From the NCBI GenBank assembly GCA_033030425.1, contig JAUFSD010000008.1:372001-436000 (forward strand): 64,000 nucleotides of DNA. Reading direction: 5' to 3'. Source of the stretch: Verpa conica (lineage: Eukaryota; Ascomycota; Pezizomycetes; Pezizales; Morchellaceae). Positions 11,600 through 23,873 of this stretch are shown here, in pieces. The notes under the pieces are model-generated. The model was not told where the DNA came from. It saw only the letters and a list, made by a program, of their open reading frames with translations, and made no database searches. Made by a program: the position numbers and the translations under genes. How positions within the stretch are numbered: position 1 is the first letter of the stretch; the number at the start of each line of letters is the position of its first letter.

Positions 11600-11929
11600 T
11601 GAATATCACTCGACCGTGTCCACCATTTCTTATAAACATGCTAAGGGCGAATTATATGTTCAATAGGTTATAAAAAGATTTTTAGAAGGCAGCCTAATCT
11701 TTGAAAGTAATATAAGGCATGAGCTCTATTACCTCAGCCAAATATTATAAAAGCCTCATTAAGGCAAGCCAGATCAACCTACAGGTCTACCTAACAAATA
11801 AATTCGTCTTATTATAGAAACCATAGTTTCTTTTACTCTTTTGTCGCTCGATATTTTACCTTCTTCCTCTTAATTCCTCATAGAGAGACTGACCCATAAG
11901 ATCAAGAATTATTATTGATTATGGTCAAC
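11600..11929. other. Intergenic spacer
   Basis: 330 bases of AT-rich sequence between two minus-strand reading frames. Nothing recognised. Confidence 0.45.
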
Positions 11930-12382
11930 CTATGTATCTTTGTCACCCGCCTTCGAGGATTTACTCCGAGTCCTCGAAGACGGAAAATTAACCCCGCTAG
12001 TTTTAAGCGGCGCAGTATTCTTTATATTCCGTCTGGCCGCATAGACTTCCCCTGGAAGGGTGGAGCTAGCAGTCCTGAAGGGAGGAGCAGTAGCTACAGA
12101 TATAAGCAGATCAGAAAAATAACCGATCTCCTGGTTTTCTGTCGTCGAAGTCTCCGGGAAATCATTGGCAATCTCAGCATCAGTTGCTTTTTGGCATAGG
12201 GTAGCAATAGGCGCCGAACGAAGGTTATACCCATGAGACTTGGCTACATGCAGGAGTGAAGTAAGAGGTTGTGCCAAGGGTGAAGGTGGGGGTGGAGAAG
12301 TCGCTGCTTTATTGGCTAATCCCTTCCGAGGATTGGGGTTGGATATTTTTGTAGAGACTTGATCTTTGTGGAGGTAGTCCAT
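11930..12382 (-). CDS. Hypothetical protein, 150 residues
   Basis: A single uninterrupted frame of about 150 residues starts at ATG 12382. It is Ser/Pro/Ala-rich with low-complexity SPPPPSP, a charged acidic middle (KATDAEIANDFPETSTTENQ) and a basic tail (SRTRSKSSKAGDKD). No domain is recognised. It lies upstream of the LRR-like gene on the same strand and is divergent from OTU1. It could be a lineage-specific disordered protein or a chance open frame; composition favours coding only moderately. Confidence 0.4.
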   Translation of the reverse strand: MDYLHKDQVSTKISNPNPRKGLANKAATSPPPPSPLAQPLTSLLHVAKSHGYNLRSAPIATLCQKATDAEIANDFPETSTTENQEIGYFSDLLISVATAPPFRTASSTLPGEVYAARRNIKNTAPLKTSGVNFPSSRTRSKSSKAGDKDT

Positions 12383-13395
12383 TTTTGAGGGATTGATATC
12401 CAGCTATAACTATAGATTTGTAAGGAGGAATCTTATATTGTTAGAATTCTTTAAATCATGAAAGCAGGTAGAAGGAGAATAAATACTATGGGATACGATT
12501 AAGAAGTGGCCCAAAAGGAGTACACATTTTTCGTTATTTCATTTATATAAGTCACAGCCGGGATATTGCATCGTATGTGGGGACTGAAATCAATAGATAA
12601 AAGTAGTCTTCTAATAATAGTCATGAAGTTTTACGATATGTACGAGGGTGGGGACGCTTCTAACTTGTGGGGTATAAATACATGCAAGATATATTTATTA
12701 GCTTCAAAACCAGTCGTGAGGTCATTGCTCATGACCAATGTCGAAAATACTTAGTAATCCCGTTTGAATATGGGTTTCTCAGAAGCAGGATTTATGAATT
12801 CTATTGTGCAGCTTCTAAACCGAGGTTTTACGATTAGTTTGGGGGCCTATTGGGAAGAGTGTTTATGAGTACTTAGCCTTTACTGGTATTTAGTGTAATG
12901 TAATAAAACATATTCTTGGCTTAATTAAGTAATCCCACAGTTCTATACTTATCCAAACAAGACTCAAGTTGTGGCCATCCCCTATATCACAATAGTTCTA
13001 CTAATTAACGCTCTTTGTGAGCTTTATAATATCGGGAGATTTCTATTAGAAGGCTGAGAGAGAACCCAATCGAACACAGGCGGGTAAAATATACTAATTA
13101 AACGGACAGTTCTTCCATCTCTTTCTATGGCCTTGAATTCCTCAGGCGGAGCGAGAGGCTAAATGTCTCAAGTGACGTTGCAACCCGCCGCTTTTGTGAG
13201 GTGCGGGTTGCGTATATAGACTACATAAATATACTTAGCTTCATGATCTGCTGCACCCCGCTGCATTTCCTCAGAACCACTTCATTCTTCATTTTCAGGA
13301 CAACTACTGGTTTTATCATATGAGCAGCATTTCAGAAACGATTTAGCGATACTTATTTAATAAACCATCTCCTACTCACTCATAGTCCTCTCAAT
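12383..13395. other. Intergenic, upstream of OTU1
   Basis: About 1 kb of AT-rich sequence between divergent frames. Only short frames without domain content are present. Confidence 0.5.
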
Positions 13396-14636
13396 ATGCG
13401 CATCAAGATCCGTTCACAGACAGGAACACAGGTCCTCACACTCCCACCAGAAGCAACGGTCTCATCCCTCCTATCAGAAATCAGGTCTAAAACTTCAATC
13501 TCAGGAGATTTAGAGATAAAATATGGCTACCCGCCCAAAGCACTTCTACTGGACGAATACTCTGAATCCACCCCTGTGAAAGAGCTACCAGTAAAGCTCG
13601 AAGGAGAACAGTTGATCATCTCGGAGAGTGGAGGGGGAGCACTTCGTGGCAGCGGCTCGGGAGTGGTGAAGAAGAGTGAGGCCACCACGATAGAATCAGG
13701 GAAGGCAGGAGTCTACACCCCACCGTCCTCAACAACGCCGAAACCAAATGTCCCATTCTCTTTTTCCGGGCAGGGCTCTGCTGCGCTGAACTCTTCTACG
13801 AACTCGAAGCCACTTAGCTTATCGCGCTCTTTAAAACCTAAGATTAATAAGGACGATCCTCCGGATGTACCGCTTAAAAATGGGCGCGGCACCGTTATGC
13901 TTAGAGTTATGGAAGACGACAACTCTTGTCTCTTCCGAGCAATCAGTGTAAACCTCCCCCGAGACCAAAAGTTAAAACTTAAATAAACCTCACCTATAAT
14001 CAATAAAGGCTGATAAAGTTAATAGTATGTCATGACGAATTCTATGTACTCGGTCGAGGAACTGCGACAGCTTGTAGCAAGTACCATCCAGGAAGACCAT
14101 GAGACTTACTCTGAAGCAGTTTTGGAGCAGAAGAGAGATGGCTACTGCGAGTGGATCACTATGGATAGCTCATGGGGAGGTGGGATCGAGTTGGGAATTT
14201 TTGCCAACTTTTTCGATATAGAAGTATGTGGAAATTTCCTTAGAAGTTTTGTGAGGGTATTTTTGCGCCTTCAAGCTAATTAGGGTAGATCTGCACAATT
14301 GATGTCTCCACAAATGATATGATTCGGTTAAACGAAGGGAAATCTAAGAGAGCCTTCGTCGTTTATTCGGGTATTCATTACGACGCTCTGGCGCTTTCAC
14401 CGGCTGGGTCCGCGAAGAACGATTCTAGCAACGATGTGCGAATATTCGACTCGGACGATGACGTGATGATTGAGGGTGCATTGGAACTGTGTAGGGAGCT
14501 CAAGAAGAGGAAATATTTTACCGATACGAAGAACTTTGCACTAAAATGTAACACTTGTGGGACTGGATTGAAAGGAGAGAAGGCAGCCGTGGAACATGCG
14601 GGCAAAACCGGACATTCGGACTTCGGAGAGTATTAG
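13396..14636 (+). CDS. OTU1: OTU-family ubiquitin thioesterase OTU1 (YOD1 type)
   Basis: Three exons, 13396–13947, 14026–14223 and 14289–14636, encode about 365 residues. OTU1 is a cysteine-protease deubiquitinase that works with Cdc48/p97 in ER-associated degradation and ubiquitin-chain trimming. Residues 1–76 form the UBX-like domain (MRIKIRSQTGTQVLTLPPEA). A Gly/Ser-rich linker follows. The OTU domain has the catalytic Asp-Cys block MEDDNSCLFRAIS, then MYSVEELRQLVAS, WGGGIELGIFANFF and the catalytic-His block SGIHYDALAL. A C-terminal C2H2 zinc finger (LKCNTCGTGLKGEKAAVEH, then H six residues later in GKTGH) is typical of the family. Both introns are in phase and the second joins FFDIE to ICTIDVST. 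The architecture is complete. Confidence 0.93.
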
Positions 14637-15240
14637 TTACTGGTCACAATTTGAGGCAGCTGTACATACATTTTCATTATTGAATGGGATTGATTGTATA
14701 GATCATGGGCTGGAGTTGTAGGTCTAAGGGTTTATTTACAGATAGATACCTCTTGTTAGAAAAGATGGCATTTTTTATGGCATGTCTAGGGAATTTATTC
14801 AAGTGATATTTCCAGTATAATAAACGATAGTTAGGAATCATTATTTCTAGGGGCCTATGTACCTATAAGTGTAGTTTGGCGTCTTTGAGCACATATTGTA
14901 AGACGAGGCCTTAATCAACAAAGACATAGATGCAGGTGCACAAGTTTGGCCCGTGGGGGCGCTGAACCTCCGAAGCGCTACCAATGCGGACCCGGTATGT
15001 ACTAGAGGCTTCCTGCAGCCGGCCCGTAACACAAAGAACTTTTATTTTGAACATAAACGCCGCCAGGTAGACATAGAAAATAACGCAAAAGGGATATGTA
15101 AAGAAGAAAGGGCTTGGGGCTGCATTAGATCGTCACCTTCCCGCTGTACCCGAGCTGCGTGTGAAGATGAGACGGGAGGTTTATCCGTTCTATGAAATCC
15201 CTATACAAAAACCTTCACAGCTCGGGTGCTAGAAAAAAAC
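14637..15240. other. Intergenic between OTU1 and BUD20
   Basis: 3' flanks of two convergent genes. No gene or RNA is recognised. Confidence 0.5.
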
Positions 15241-15843
15241 TCATTCAATATCTTCCATAGGCTTTACAGACTCTTTTGCAATTCTCTCTGCCTCTTTCCT
15301 TGCTTCAAGTGCCTCGTAAAATGACGAGGTTCCCAACCCTGCGGCGGCATCGGCTTCCTTCTGAGAGTAGGGTTCTTCAAGTAGCATACGCACTCTATCA
15401 ATTTACCCACATTGTTAGCCACAATATTGGCGAAACTTCACTCCCCCCCCCTCCTCTCTCTCCAGTGAATTAGAATTTAGGTCTACCTTCGCTTGTGGTT
15501 CTTGCCTCGGGCGTGTTGGTTCATATTCCATTCGCTCTCGAAATACTTTGCGCACTCGACGCAATGGTACTGGCCGAGGCCGGGTTTGTCTTCGTCTGGG
15601 ACAAGCGCTTTCAGCTGTGCGAGGCGCTTGGAACTGCGGAGGTCTGCATGGATTTGGTCGAGGCCGCTGTCGGGGTTTGAAACATGTTAGGATTGAGTGT
15701 AAAAGACTTTGACGACTTTGAGAATGAGAGAGGGGTAGGAGGGGGAGGGGGAGGATTTGATCCTATAAAAGTCTGATATAAAATAAGATTTTTTTTAGTT
15801 ACCGAGTCATTCGCTTGGTCTTTGAGCGACGAATTGAGCCCAT
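15241..15843 (-). CDS. BUD20: Bud site selection protein 20 (Bud20), pre-60S shuttling factor
   Basis: Three exons on the minus strand, 15843–15803, 15666–15487 and 15394–15241, give 124 residues. Bud20 is a small C2H2 zinc-finger protein that joins late pre-60S particles in the nucleus and helps their export. The start (MGSIRRSKTKRMTRGLDQIH), the central LVPDEDKPGLGQYHC, the finger with spacing C-x2-C-x12-H-x5-H (first Cys in QYHC, last His in KNHKRR) and the conserved MLLEEPYSQKEADAAAGLG all match the family. The introns (136 and 92 bp) break the frame so often that no long open frame exists, so it is easily missed. The start is the first ATG; the AG just before it (ACAGGATG) leaves open a non-coding upstream exon. 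Confidence 0.9.
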
Positions 15844-16468
15844 CCTGTAATTATATGATTTTTTCTTTCTTTCCCGGTATGAAGTGGAGGGTTCTAGGGT
15901 TTGGTTTGAGCTCAGCGGGCTTGACGTCCCGGGAAGTTTTCTTCGCGCCTTGAGGCTCTGTAGGCTAATGTGGGGGCCTTACTAAGGGAGGGAATCTACG
16001 GTGCAGTACCCTAAAGCTGGAACACGGTAGGGTGGGTACGGAGGGAAGGGTTTCGTCGGGCCGAGGGTCGGCGAAGAGGAGGCAAGAGGCTTCACAAATC
16101 AGAAGAGGATGATTGGTGGAGCCCTCCGTAATACTTTTTCAGCGGCTTTTTTTTGATCCCCGCCTTCTCACCCCCCCCCGGTCACTGTTCAGCGGGGTGT
16201 GCATAGAGTCGAAACGCACAAACCACTGCCCGTGACGCAGCGTTGCATTTCCTGCTTCAAACCCTTTTAACAGCCCTTGGCATATACCCCCCAGCCCTTC
16301 TAATCCCTCTTGTCTTGTTTCCTCCTCTTCTTCTTCTCTTCATTTCCCCATCCCCTTCAGTATTCTTCACCGGGGTTTCTCTTTTCAAGAGTTGAACATT
16401 CTCTTCTCTTCCATAGCAAAGTGACCTTAGCTTGTTACTACTCGAATTAACTATATAATTCACTCATC
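15844..16468. promoter_or_regulatory. Divergent region between BUD20 and aconitase
   Basis: About 625 bases shared by two divergent genes. It holds telobox-like words: TAGGGTTT at 15895–15902, close to the BUD20 start, and TACCCTAAA at 16007–16015. From about 16265 a long CT-rich tract runs into the aconitase start, typical of a fungal leader. Regulatory roles are inferred. Confidence 0.45.
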
Positions 16469-19400
16469 ATGCTTTCTAGGCACCTTACTAGGGCCACCAA
16501 GCTGCCTCTGGTATGATTTTGTCCTCTTACCTATCTCTGCAGTAATACTCGGATTTCTGCGGGTCGAATGAACCCAAATACTAATAATTATTTTATTTAT
16601 AGAGCGCTGGCGTTAGAGCTGTAAGTATTTTAGGATACGATCACTCGGTGAAGTATCGAGTTTGTGCATGCTGGAAGAAAGCCTATATACTGATAGATAC
16701 CCAAACATCTAGGCCCAGAGACACCGTGGACTCGCATCTGTTAGCGATGATCCGCTCAGCAGGAAGGTCGAAATGACCAACTGGGAAAAGGTTTGTGAAT
16801 AATTTTTTCCCCGCCGCAAATTTTTCGGCTCATTGTTGCTGTTTCTCGGAAACGCCCGGATATCCGGATGGCACATGCAATTGTTTTCAAGATTAACTTG
16901 CTGACATTTCCGGCGATAGGGTAATTTCATCAACTACAAGTATGTTTCCTATAAGAGTCCTTTAGGTGGGGTATCTGCTTTTATCGTTATCTATCACTCT
17001 TGATTGTTCGTCGAGTGATCAAGCAGTGTTTTTTACGATAATGCAGAATGTCGTCACATCTCAGGGTCCGTGTGCTAAGACAAAGAACATCATCACAGGA
17101 AGATGAGCGAGAACCTCGCTATCGTCCGTGGTCGTTTGAACCGTCCTCTTACATATGCTGAGAAGATTCTCTACTCGCATTTGGACGATCCTCACGGCCA
17201 GGACATTGAGCGCGGAAAATCCTACCTCAAGCTCCGACCGGATCGTGTTGCTTGCCAGGATGCCACCGCTCAGATGGCCATTCTACAGTTTATGAGTGCG
17301 GGTATGCCTAAGGTCGCAACACCGTCAACTGTGCACTGTGATCATTTGATCGAGGCGCAGATTGGTGGTGCCAAAGATTTGGCAAGGGCTGAAGAAATAA
17401 ACAAGGAGGTCTACGACTTCTTGTCTTCTGCTTGTGCTAAGTACGACATTGGATTCTGGAGACCTGGTTCTGGTATTATTCATCAGATTCTCCTCGAGAA
17501 CTATGCTTTCCCCGGTGGTCTTCTCATTGGTACCGATTCGCACACACCTAACGCTGGTGGTTTGGGAATGTGTGCTATTGGTGTCGGTGGTGCTGATGCT
17601 GTTGATGTTATGGCCAATCTCCCCTGGGAGTTGAAGGCTCCTAAGATTATTGGTGTTAAGCTTACTGGTCAAATGAGCGGATGGACCTCTCCTAAGGGTA
17701 TAGCACTCCTGGAACTTCTTTTGATCCTAGTACCAGCGCTAACAATTTGAGTAGACATTATCTTGAAGGTTGCTGGTATTCTCACCGTAAAGGGAGGAAC
17801 TGGAGCTATCGTCGAATACCATGGTCCTGGCGTCGAGTCTCTCTCTTCTACTGGTATGGGAACTATCTGTAATATGGGTGCTGAAATCGGTGCCACAACC
17901 TCCGTCTTCCCCTTCAATGAGCGCATGTACGACTACTTGGCCGCCACCAAGCGTAAGGACATTGGAGAATTTGCCCGCACCTACGCCAAGGAACTCCGCG
18001 AGGACCAGGGTGCCGAATACGACGAGCTGATCGAACTCGACCTGAGCACTCTTGAACCTCATATCAACGGGCCCTTCACCCCTGATCTTGCAACCCCCAT
18101 TTCTAAGTTCAAGGACGCCGTTGAGAAGAATGGCTGGCCTGCTGAACTTAAGGTTGGCTTGATTGGATCTTGCACCAACTCCTCGTACGAGGATATGTCC
18201 CGCGCTGCCTCTATTGCTCGTGATGCTTTGAACCACGGAATCAAGGCCAAGTCTGTTTATACTGTCACCCCCGGTTCGGAGCAGATCCGTGCTACCATTG
18301 AGCGTGACGGTCAGCTCCAGACCTTCGAGGAGTTCGGCGGTGTTGTTCTTGCCAACGCTTGTGGGCCCTGTATTGGTCAATGGGACCGCCGTGATGTCAA
18401 GAAGGGTGAAGCCAACTCAATTATCTCTTCTTACAACCGTAATTTCACCGGCCGTAACGACGCCAACCCTGCTACTCACGCTTTTGTCACCTCTCCTGAC
18501 CTTGTCACTGCTTTGACTATCGCTGGTGACCTTCGCTTCAACCCCCTCACCGACAAACTAAAGGATAAAGACGGAAATGAATTCATGCTCGCTGCCCCCA
18601 CCGGTGCCGGTCTTCCAGAGAACGGCTACGATCCAGGACGTGATACCTACCAGGCTCCTCCCCCAGACCGCTCCTCCGTCCAAGTTCAGGTCTCCCCTAG
18701 CTCTGACCGTCTCCAAGTTCTCTCCCCCTTCAAGGCCTGGAATGGAAAGGATGCCACCGACATCCCAATTTTGATCAAGTGCAAGGGCAAGACCACCACT
18801 GACCACATCTCCATGGCCGGTCCTTGGTTGAAGTACCGTGGTCACTTGGACAACATCTCCAACAACATGTTGATCGGTGCTACGAATGCTGAGAATGGTG
18901 AGGCCAACAGTGTCAAGAACTTCATTACCGGCGAGTATGATGCCGTCCCAGCTACTGCCCGTGCCTACAAGGCCAAGGATATCCCATGGGTTGTTATTGG
19001 CGACTGGAACTACGGAGAAGGGTCTTCCCGTGAGCACGCTGCCCTTGAGCCTAGGCACTTGGGTGGTCTTGCTATTATCACTAGGTCTTTTGCTCGTATC
19101 CATGAGACCAACTTGAAGAAACAAGGAATGCTTCCTTTGACTTTCGAGAATCCTGAGGACTATGATAAGATTAACCCTGATGACAAGGTTGACTGTGAGT
19201 TTCACCTACTAAACTTAAGAATTATTTAGGAATAACTGACAAAATAATTTTTAGTGCTCATCACCGAGCTCGCTGTTGGCAAGCCAATGACTATCCGCTT
19301 CCACCCTAAGAATGGCAAGGCCTGGGAAACCAACCTAGTTCACACTTTCAATGAAGGTTTGTATTCTAAACTTCATTTCCCATTCCTTTAATGACATTAT

Positions 19401-19480
19401 CCTAACATGGTCAAACAGGACAAATCAAATGGTTCAAGGACGGTTCAGCCCTAAACTCCATGGCCAAACAAAACGCTTAA
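16469..19480 (+). CDS. ACO1: Aconitate hydratase, mitochondrial
   Basis: Eight exons (16469–16510, 16603–16620, 16713–16790, 16920–16939, 17099–17697, 17755–19194, 19255–19356, 19419–19480) encode about 786 residues. Aconitase interconverts citrate and isocitrate in the TCA cycle through a [4Fe-4S] cluster. The N-terminus is an Arg-rich presequence ([14 protein letters not shown]). Cluster cysteines are visible in [10 protein letters not shown] and [11 protein letters not shown]. Substrate-site blocks include [28 protein letters not shown] and the swivel-domain [19 protein letters not shown]. All introns are in phase. The 5' end is split into unusually small exons of 18 and 20 bases; the rest is a single 1.44-kb exon. 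Length is normal. It is divergent from BUD20. Confidence 0.96.
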
Positions 19481-20013
19481 ATGCAAACACACTTGTAGCC
19501 AGAGAAGGATAGCTTGGTCGAGAACAGAGGTATTATGTACAGACTTTTCCTATGTTCTCTGGGGTATTATGGAAGATGCGTGTGAAAAAATTATGAAAGG
19601 TGGTGGAAGTTAGTAGTCTCACTTGGTTAGCATTATTCAGCGCTTTTTTTTTGTTATTTTTTTTTTTCCTTTCGAAATCTGAGGTTCTGGGCTCATTTCT
19701 TTCGGGCTGTGACTTGGTGTTCTTTCGCTGGATATATTCCTCTTTACTTCTCCTCCCCATACCCCCTATTATCCAACCCCCAGGCGTTGGATCCCCTCAT
19801 GTATTTTGTCAATTGAATACTCAGTTCTTTGAATCTTGGCCTAAATCCAATAGACTAGAATCCCACTCGATTTTCTTTGAACGTTCCAACATAGACCCCC
19901 CTGAAAAAACAAACAACACTTTTGGTATCTCCCATCTATAGACATGTAACCCAAACCTAAAAGCGACCTTTTGTCTATAACCCAAGTAGATTCCCATTTA
20001 CAATCCAAGCACC
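19481..20013. other. Intergenic between convergent ACO1 and PRO3
   Basis: 3' flanks with two T-tracts at 19646–19667. No gene is supported. Confidence 0.5.
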
Positions 20014-21153
20014 CTATTTCTTAGTGCTTCCCAGCCCCGCAGCCATATTGGTAGCTTCTTGAATGGCCCTTGCAATAGTACTCCTGACCTTCCCATCCTC
20101 CAACATCAACAGCCCACCAATTGTGCACCCGGCTGGCGTTGAAACCTGTTCTCTAATGATTGCTGGATGCTGTCCCGACAATACTAGGCGACCTGCACCT
20201 TGCATAGCTATTACCCAACACTATTAGACAATCTTCCCTCCAGAAAATATATGGAAATAGAGGGATTCACTTTGCGCAGCCATCATCTGAGCTTCAGCTC
20301 TCGGCAACCCCATCATAACACCGCCATCAGCCATAGCCTCGACGATCAAGGCGAAGAATGCAGGACCGGAGCCGCAGAGAGCGGTGCAGGCATCCATGTG
20401 TTTTTCGCCGAGGATGAGAGATTTACCGATTTGGCTGAAGATCCAAGAGACGAGAGTTTTCTCGGAAAGAGGGAGGTCATCTGATGTGGAGATTACGGTC
20501 ATTGACTCACGAATCTAGAGAGGGTGATTAGAGTTTACAATCAGAGCTGATATGAAACAAAGAACGGAATGAAGAAAGAGTAAAAGTAGGAGGATCTTGA
20601 GGCTTCTAAAACGTACCTTAGAAGCAGTGTTCGGCATAGCCCTAACAACCCTTGTGCTCGCTGGCACTATACTCTTCAATTGCTCAATCTTTACTCCCGC
20701 TAGGATGGACACTAGCAATTTCCCCTCTAATGCATCTGCCATGCCATCTTCTCCTAAGATTTCAGCATACATCTGGGGTTTACACCCTAGGAGAATGACA
20801 TCTCCGGCGGCTGCACCCTCGACATTCCCCTTTGTCAATACCTTCACGCTCTCTACATAGTCTACAAAGGCCTTCTTTACCCTCTCTGCAGATTCGGGGC
20901 GCTTCACACAGCAGATAAACTTTGACGGAAGAACTGGGGGGGTACTTTCGGCATCCGGAAAATGAGTAGGGAGGAGGGGGTTAGGAGTAGAGGCACCGGA
21001 TGCGGGCGCGCTACGGAGAGAGGCGAGGGAAGAGAGAATGCCCGAGAGAATTGCGACACCCATGGTGCCGCAACCGAGGACTGTGATTGTCAAGGTAGGG
21101 GATTCCATTCCTGCTGGCAATAGGAAGTCGTGATGGCGGGGCACAGCAGACAT
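20014..21153 (-). CDS. PRO3: Pyrroline-5-carboxylate reductase
   Basis: Three exons on the minus strand, 21153–20617, 20514–20271 and 20207–20014, give about 324 residues. The enzyme uses NAD(P)H to reduce pyrroline-5-carboxylate to proline, the last step of proline synthesis. The N-terminal Rossmann fold has TITVLGCGTMGVAILSGIL, followed by VILLGCKPQMYAEIL, LLVSILAGVKIEQL and VVRAMPNTASK. The C-terminal helical domain has DACTALCGSGPAFFALIVEA and the signature tail QVSTPAGCTIGGLLMLEDG. Between strands 1 and 2 there is a Ser/Ala/Pro-rich insertion (about residues 45–70). An alternative start at a Met 15 codons in would remove only a short leader. It is divergent from the rhomboid gene. Confidence 0.94.
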
Positions 21154-21664
21154 TTCTTTTTGCTGGGTGGTGGGGGGAGGTTTGAGATGGGATGAGTCTG
21201 TGTCTTACTTACGATAAGGATAAGATCGGGGTTAGGGTTACTATGGTATGTACTCTACATCTACGGCAACGGTAATAAGCTTATCGGGGTAAAGGGATAG
21301 GAGTTTCGGCAGCGAGGATTCCGTACTGGGGCACCCGGGCTCCGGCAGGGGACTGCGAAGGTGCAATGCTATTCCAATGGGGGTTTGGATACCTCCTCTG
21401 CTCTTCTCTGCTCTGCTGTGGAATCTCGTATCGGATGATCACCACCCCCTGTTTCTTCACAGCTCTGCAGCCTTGCAAGGAAGAAAAGGCAGAACCCAAC
21501 GAATCAAGCTTAGTTTATCCTGTATGTACCACTGCGTTGGTTGCAGCAAAGAAAAGTCTCCCTAGAGTCCCTTTTCCTCCCTTCTCATAAACAACTCGCT
21601 GGAACCACTCCGCCATACGAATTACGGGCCTCACAACGCACCACAAACAGAAAAACCACTCATC
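21154..21664. promoter_or_regulatory. Divergent promoter region, PRO3 / RBD2
   Basis: 511 bases between two divergent start codons. GTTAGGGTTA at 21231–21240 is a telomere-repeat-like word 78 bases before the PRO3 start on its strand. No other motif is claimed. Confidence 0.4.
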
Positions 21665-22735
21665 ATGTCGTCGGCATCGCAAGATCCGCGGACTCAGGCT
21701 GCAATAGCATCTTCTCGCCAAATGTGGAAAAGGCTTGAAAGCTATCTCCTCCGGTTACCAGTGCTCACGAGGGTCGTCATGCTGCTGATCGCGGTATTCC
21801 ATCTTCTGGATGTCTTCGGGGTGCCCATGGGATATTATTTTGCGTTGGACCCTGCAAAAATGGACTTAGGGCAGAGTACGTATGGCCGAGTGGTGAATGG
21901 ATAGGTGGTTAGTTGTGTAGAAGCCTAACGCAACACTTGGAAATAGTGCATCGATTAAACACATACCCGCTTGTCCATATCGGCTTGATACATACAGTAA
22001 TGAACCTCATCGCCCTCACACCATTGTTAGAGAGATTTGAGAAGGAGATTGGAACATTAAAGACGTTATTGCTCGTGCTTGGGCGTATGTCCCCGTATTA
22101 CAAAGTAGCTTAAGGCCTTTACTCATAATACTGATTCTCATATAGCTCTTGTAACCTTCCCCGGCTTCCTCTACCTCGGAATCGAAATGTTCATCCTCGG
22201 CGGCAATACGGTAGTCGCCGGGGCAAGTGCATTAGTATTCACTTTCATGGCCGCGGAGGCTATTAAAACATATGCATTTCAACCATACTACAACATTGGT
22301 GGCTGGGAAGTCCCATCGTGGTGCACCCCTATCTTCTGGATGGTTGTTGTTGCATTCCTTATGCCAGCCACCTCCCTCCTCGGACATTTCTCCGGGCTGG
22401 TTATTGGTTATGCTTGTTCGTCCTCCACCTATCTCACCTACCATTGGCCTTAAGTGACTAACAGAAAAATAGACGCAACCCGCTACCTCCGTCTCCTCGA
22501 ACCTTCTGAATGGATCCTCAGTAAAGTAGAGCAAAAGCTATCCTTCTTGTTTAGGCGAATCCCACACTATATCTCTCTTGAGAATCGCACGGAAATGAAT
22601 TATTTGGAGTTTCTACCAACAACAAACAACATGAGGAGCACTAGGGGGGCTGTTCCGACCGCTTCAGCTTCGCAAATTGCGATGGAGGGCGGATTCGCAG
22701 GAGCTGGGCCAGGGGTAAGATTGGGTAGTGATTGA
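21665..22735 (+). CDS. RBD2: Rhomboid-type intramembrane serine protease
   Basis: Four exons, 21665–21875, 21947–22084, 22146–22415 and 22473–22735, encode about 293 residues. It resembles fungal Rbd2, a Golgi-type rhomboid. In fission yeast and Aspergillus this family takes part in processing of the sterol-response factor SREBP. The catalytic Ser lies in VVAGASALVF and the catalytic His in LLGHFSGLVIGYA. Six hydrophobic segments can be counted, the first at about residues 33–54. NTYPLVHIGLIHTVMNLIAL is the usual second-helix His/Asn block. The C-terminus is cytosolic-looking, with a long serine- and glycine-containing tail. All three introns are in phase. Confidence 0.88.
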
Positions 22736-23873
22736 GCAGAGTAGGAGGTGAAAAGAAGATAAGGGCTGTGAAAGAGAATTAATAGGATATTCCGGCGAGT
22801 TTCTTATGGTGTAAATATGTTTTGTGTGTTTTCTTCAGCCGGTAGGCATAGACGGGACTTGACTGTTTTTGAATAATTATTTTGAAGAAAAATATAATGT
22901 GTAGTATCTATGTTGGCCTAACTCATTCTCCCTCTAAAGTCTAAGGCGCGGTGGGGCTCCCGAGAACAGACGAGTTGTGAATCAAATAGAACCATTACTA
23001 TGTAGTAGAATGGGCTTACACCTCATGCCTTAGCCGAGACCAATCTCCACGTAAAATAATAGTGAGTCGAGTGATACAACATGATACCGTGCAGCCCCCT
23101 ATTTTTAAGAATCACCAGGTTTTCTTAATGAAGCCGACAACCCCCATCTACGGTAACCAGGCCAGCGCATAAGGTATTAAGTAATAAAAGAGATATAATT
23201 AATTTTCAATCCCCGCATCACTATTTTTGCGTGGGTGCTAATTACTCCGCTACCTTTGATTGGTACAAGTCTATGCCTATTCTGTTCCTTAGGTATCAGT
23301 ACCCATATACTAATAGTAGTACCTACGAAATGTGATTTACGCTTACTCTAATTTTCACGAGCCGATCATGCATTGAGGTCTTTAATGAAGTCCTAATACT
23401 TAATCATTCTTACAGAGGGTAACGAATATGGAGAGTAGATTAGTAAACGCTATGATTCTATTGAAACTACAACTACTAAGGCGAACCCAGGTCGACCAGT
23501 TGTGACCCGCACTGTAGTTAGACCCATACATAACTATCAAGATCTTCTAAAGTGAGTAACGGCCTCGGCTGGGGGCGGTGAAGGTTGAGGGGTCTTGATT
23601 CAGATAAAGACGTACTACTTTTGGGAAGCACAGTTGGTAGCTACTTTCGAGTGATACGTTATGAAACGTCACTACGTAAAGAAGTAAAAACGATATAACT
23701 TGAAAATCAAGAGCCTAAGGAATTAAGATGAGACGTTGTTACAAAATTAGCTGGTAGAGTGAAACCATGCTTAGGTCGTAATAAGTATCGTCAATTGTAT
23801 AGTACTTATGTGTTAATTAGGACGCACCACTAAAAAGCACCCACAATAATATATAATGGAAATTATGGGGCGT
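22736..23873. other. AT-rich gene-poor island
   Basis: Stop codons are dense in all frames. Nothing is recognised apart from the inverted repeat that follows. Confidence 0.5.

Noticed and set aside
11930..12382. Upstream exon of the LRR-like gene
   Set aside because: The frame ends at a stop without a usable donor and no splice joins it in phase to the ATG at 11599; kept as a separate low-confidence entry.
17739..18380. 213-codon open frame antisense to aconitase (and a 215-codon one at 18558–19205)
   Set aside because: They mirror the strongly biased codons of the aconitase exon; no domain, and the sense gene is certain.
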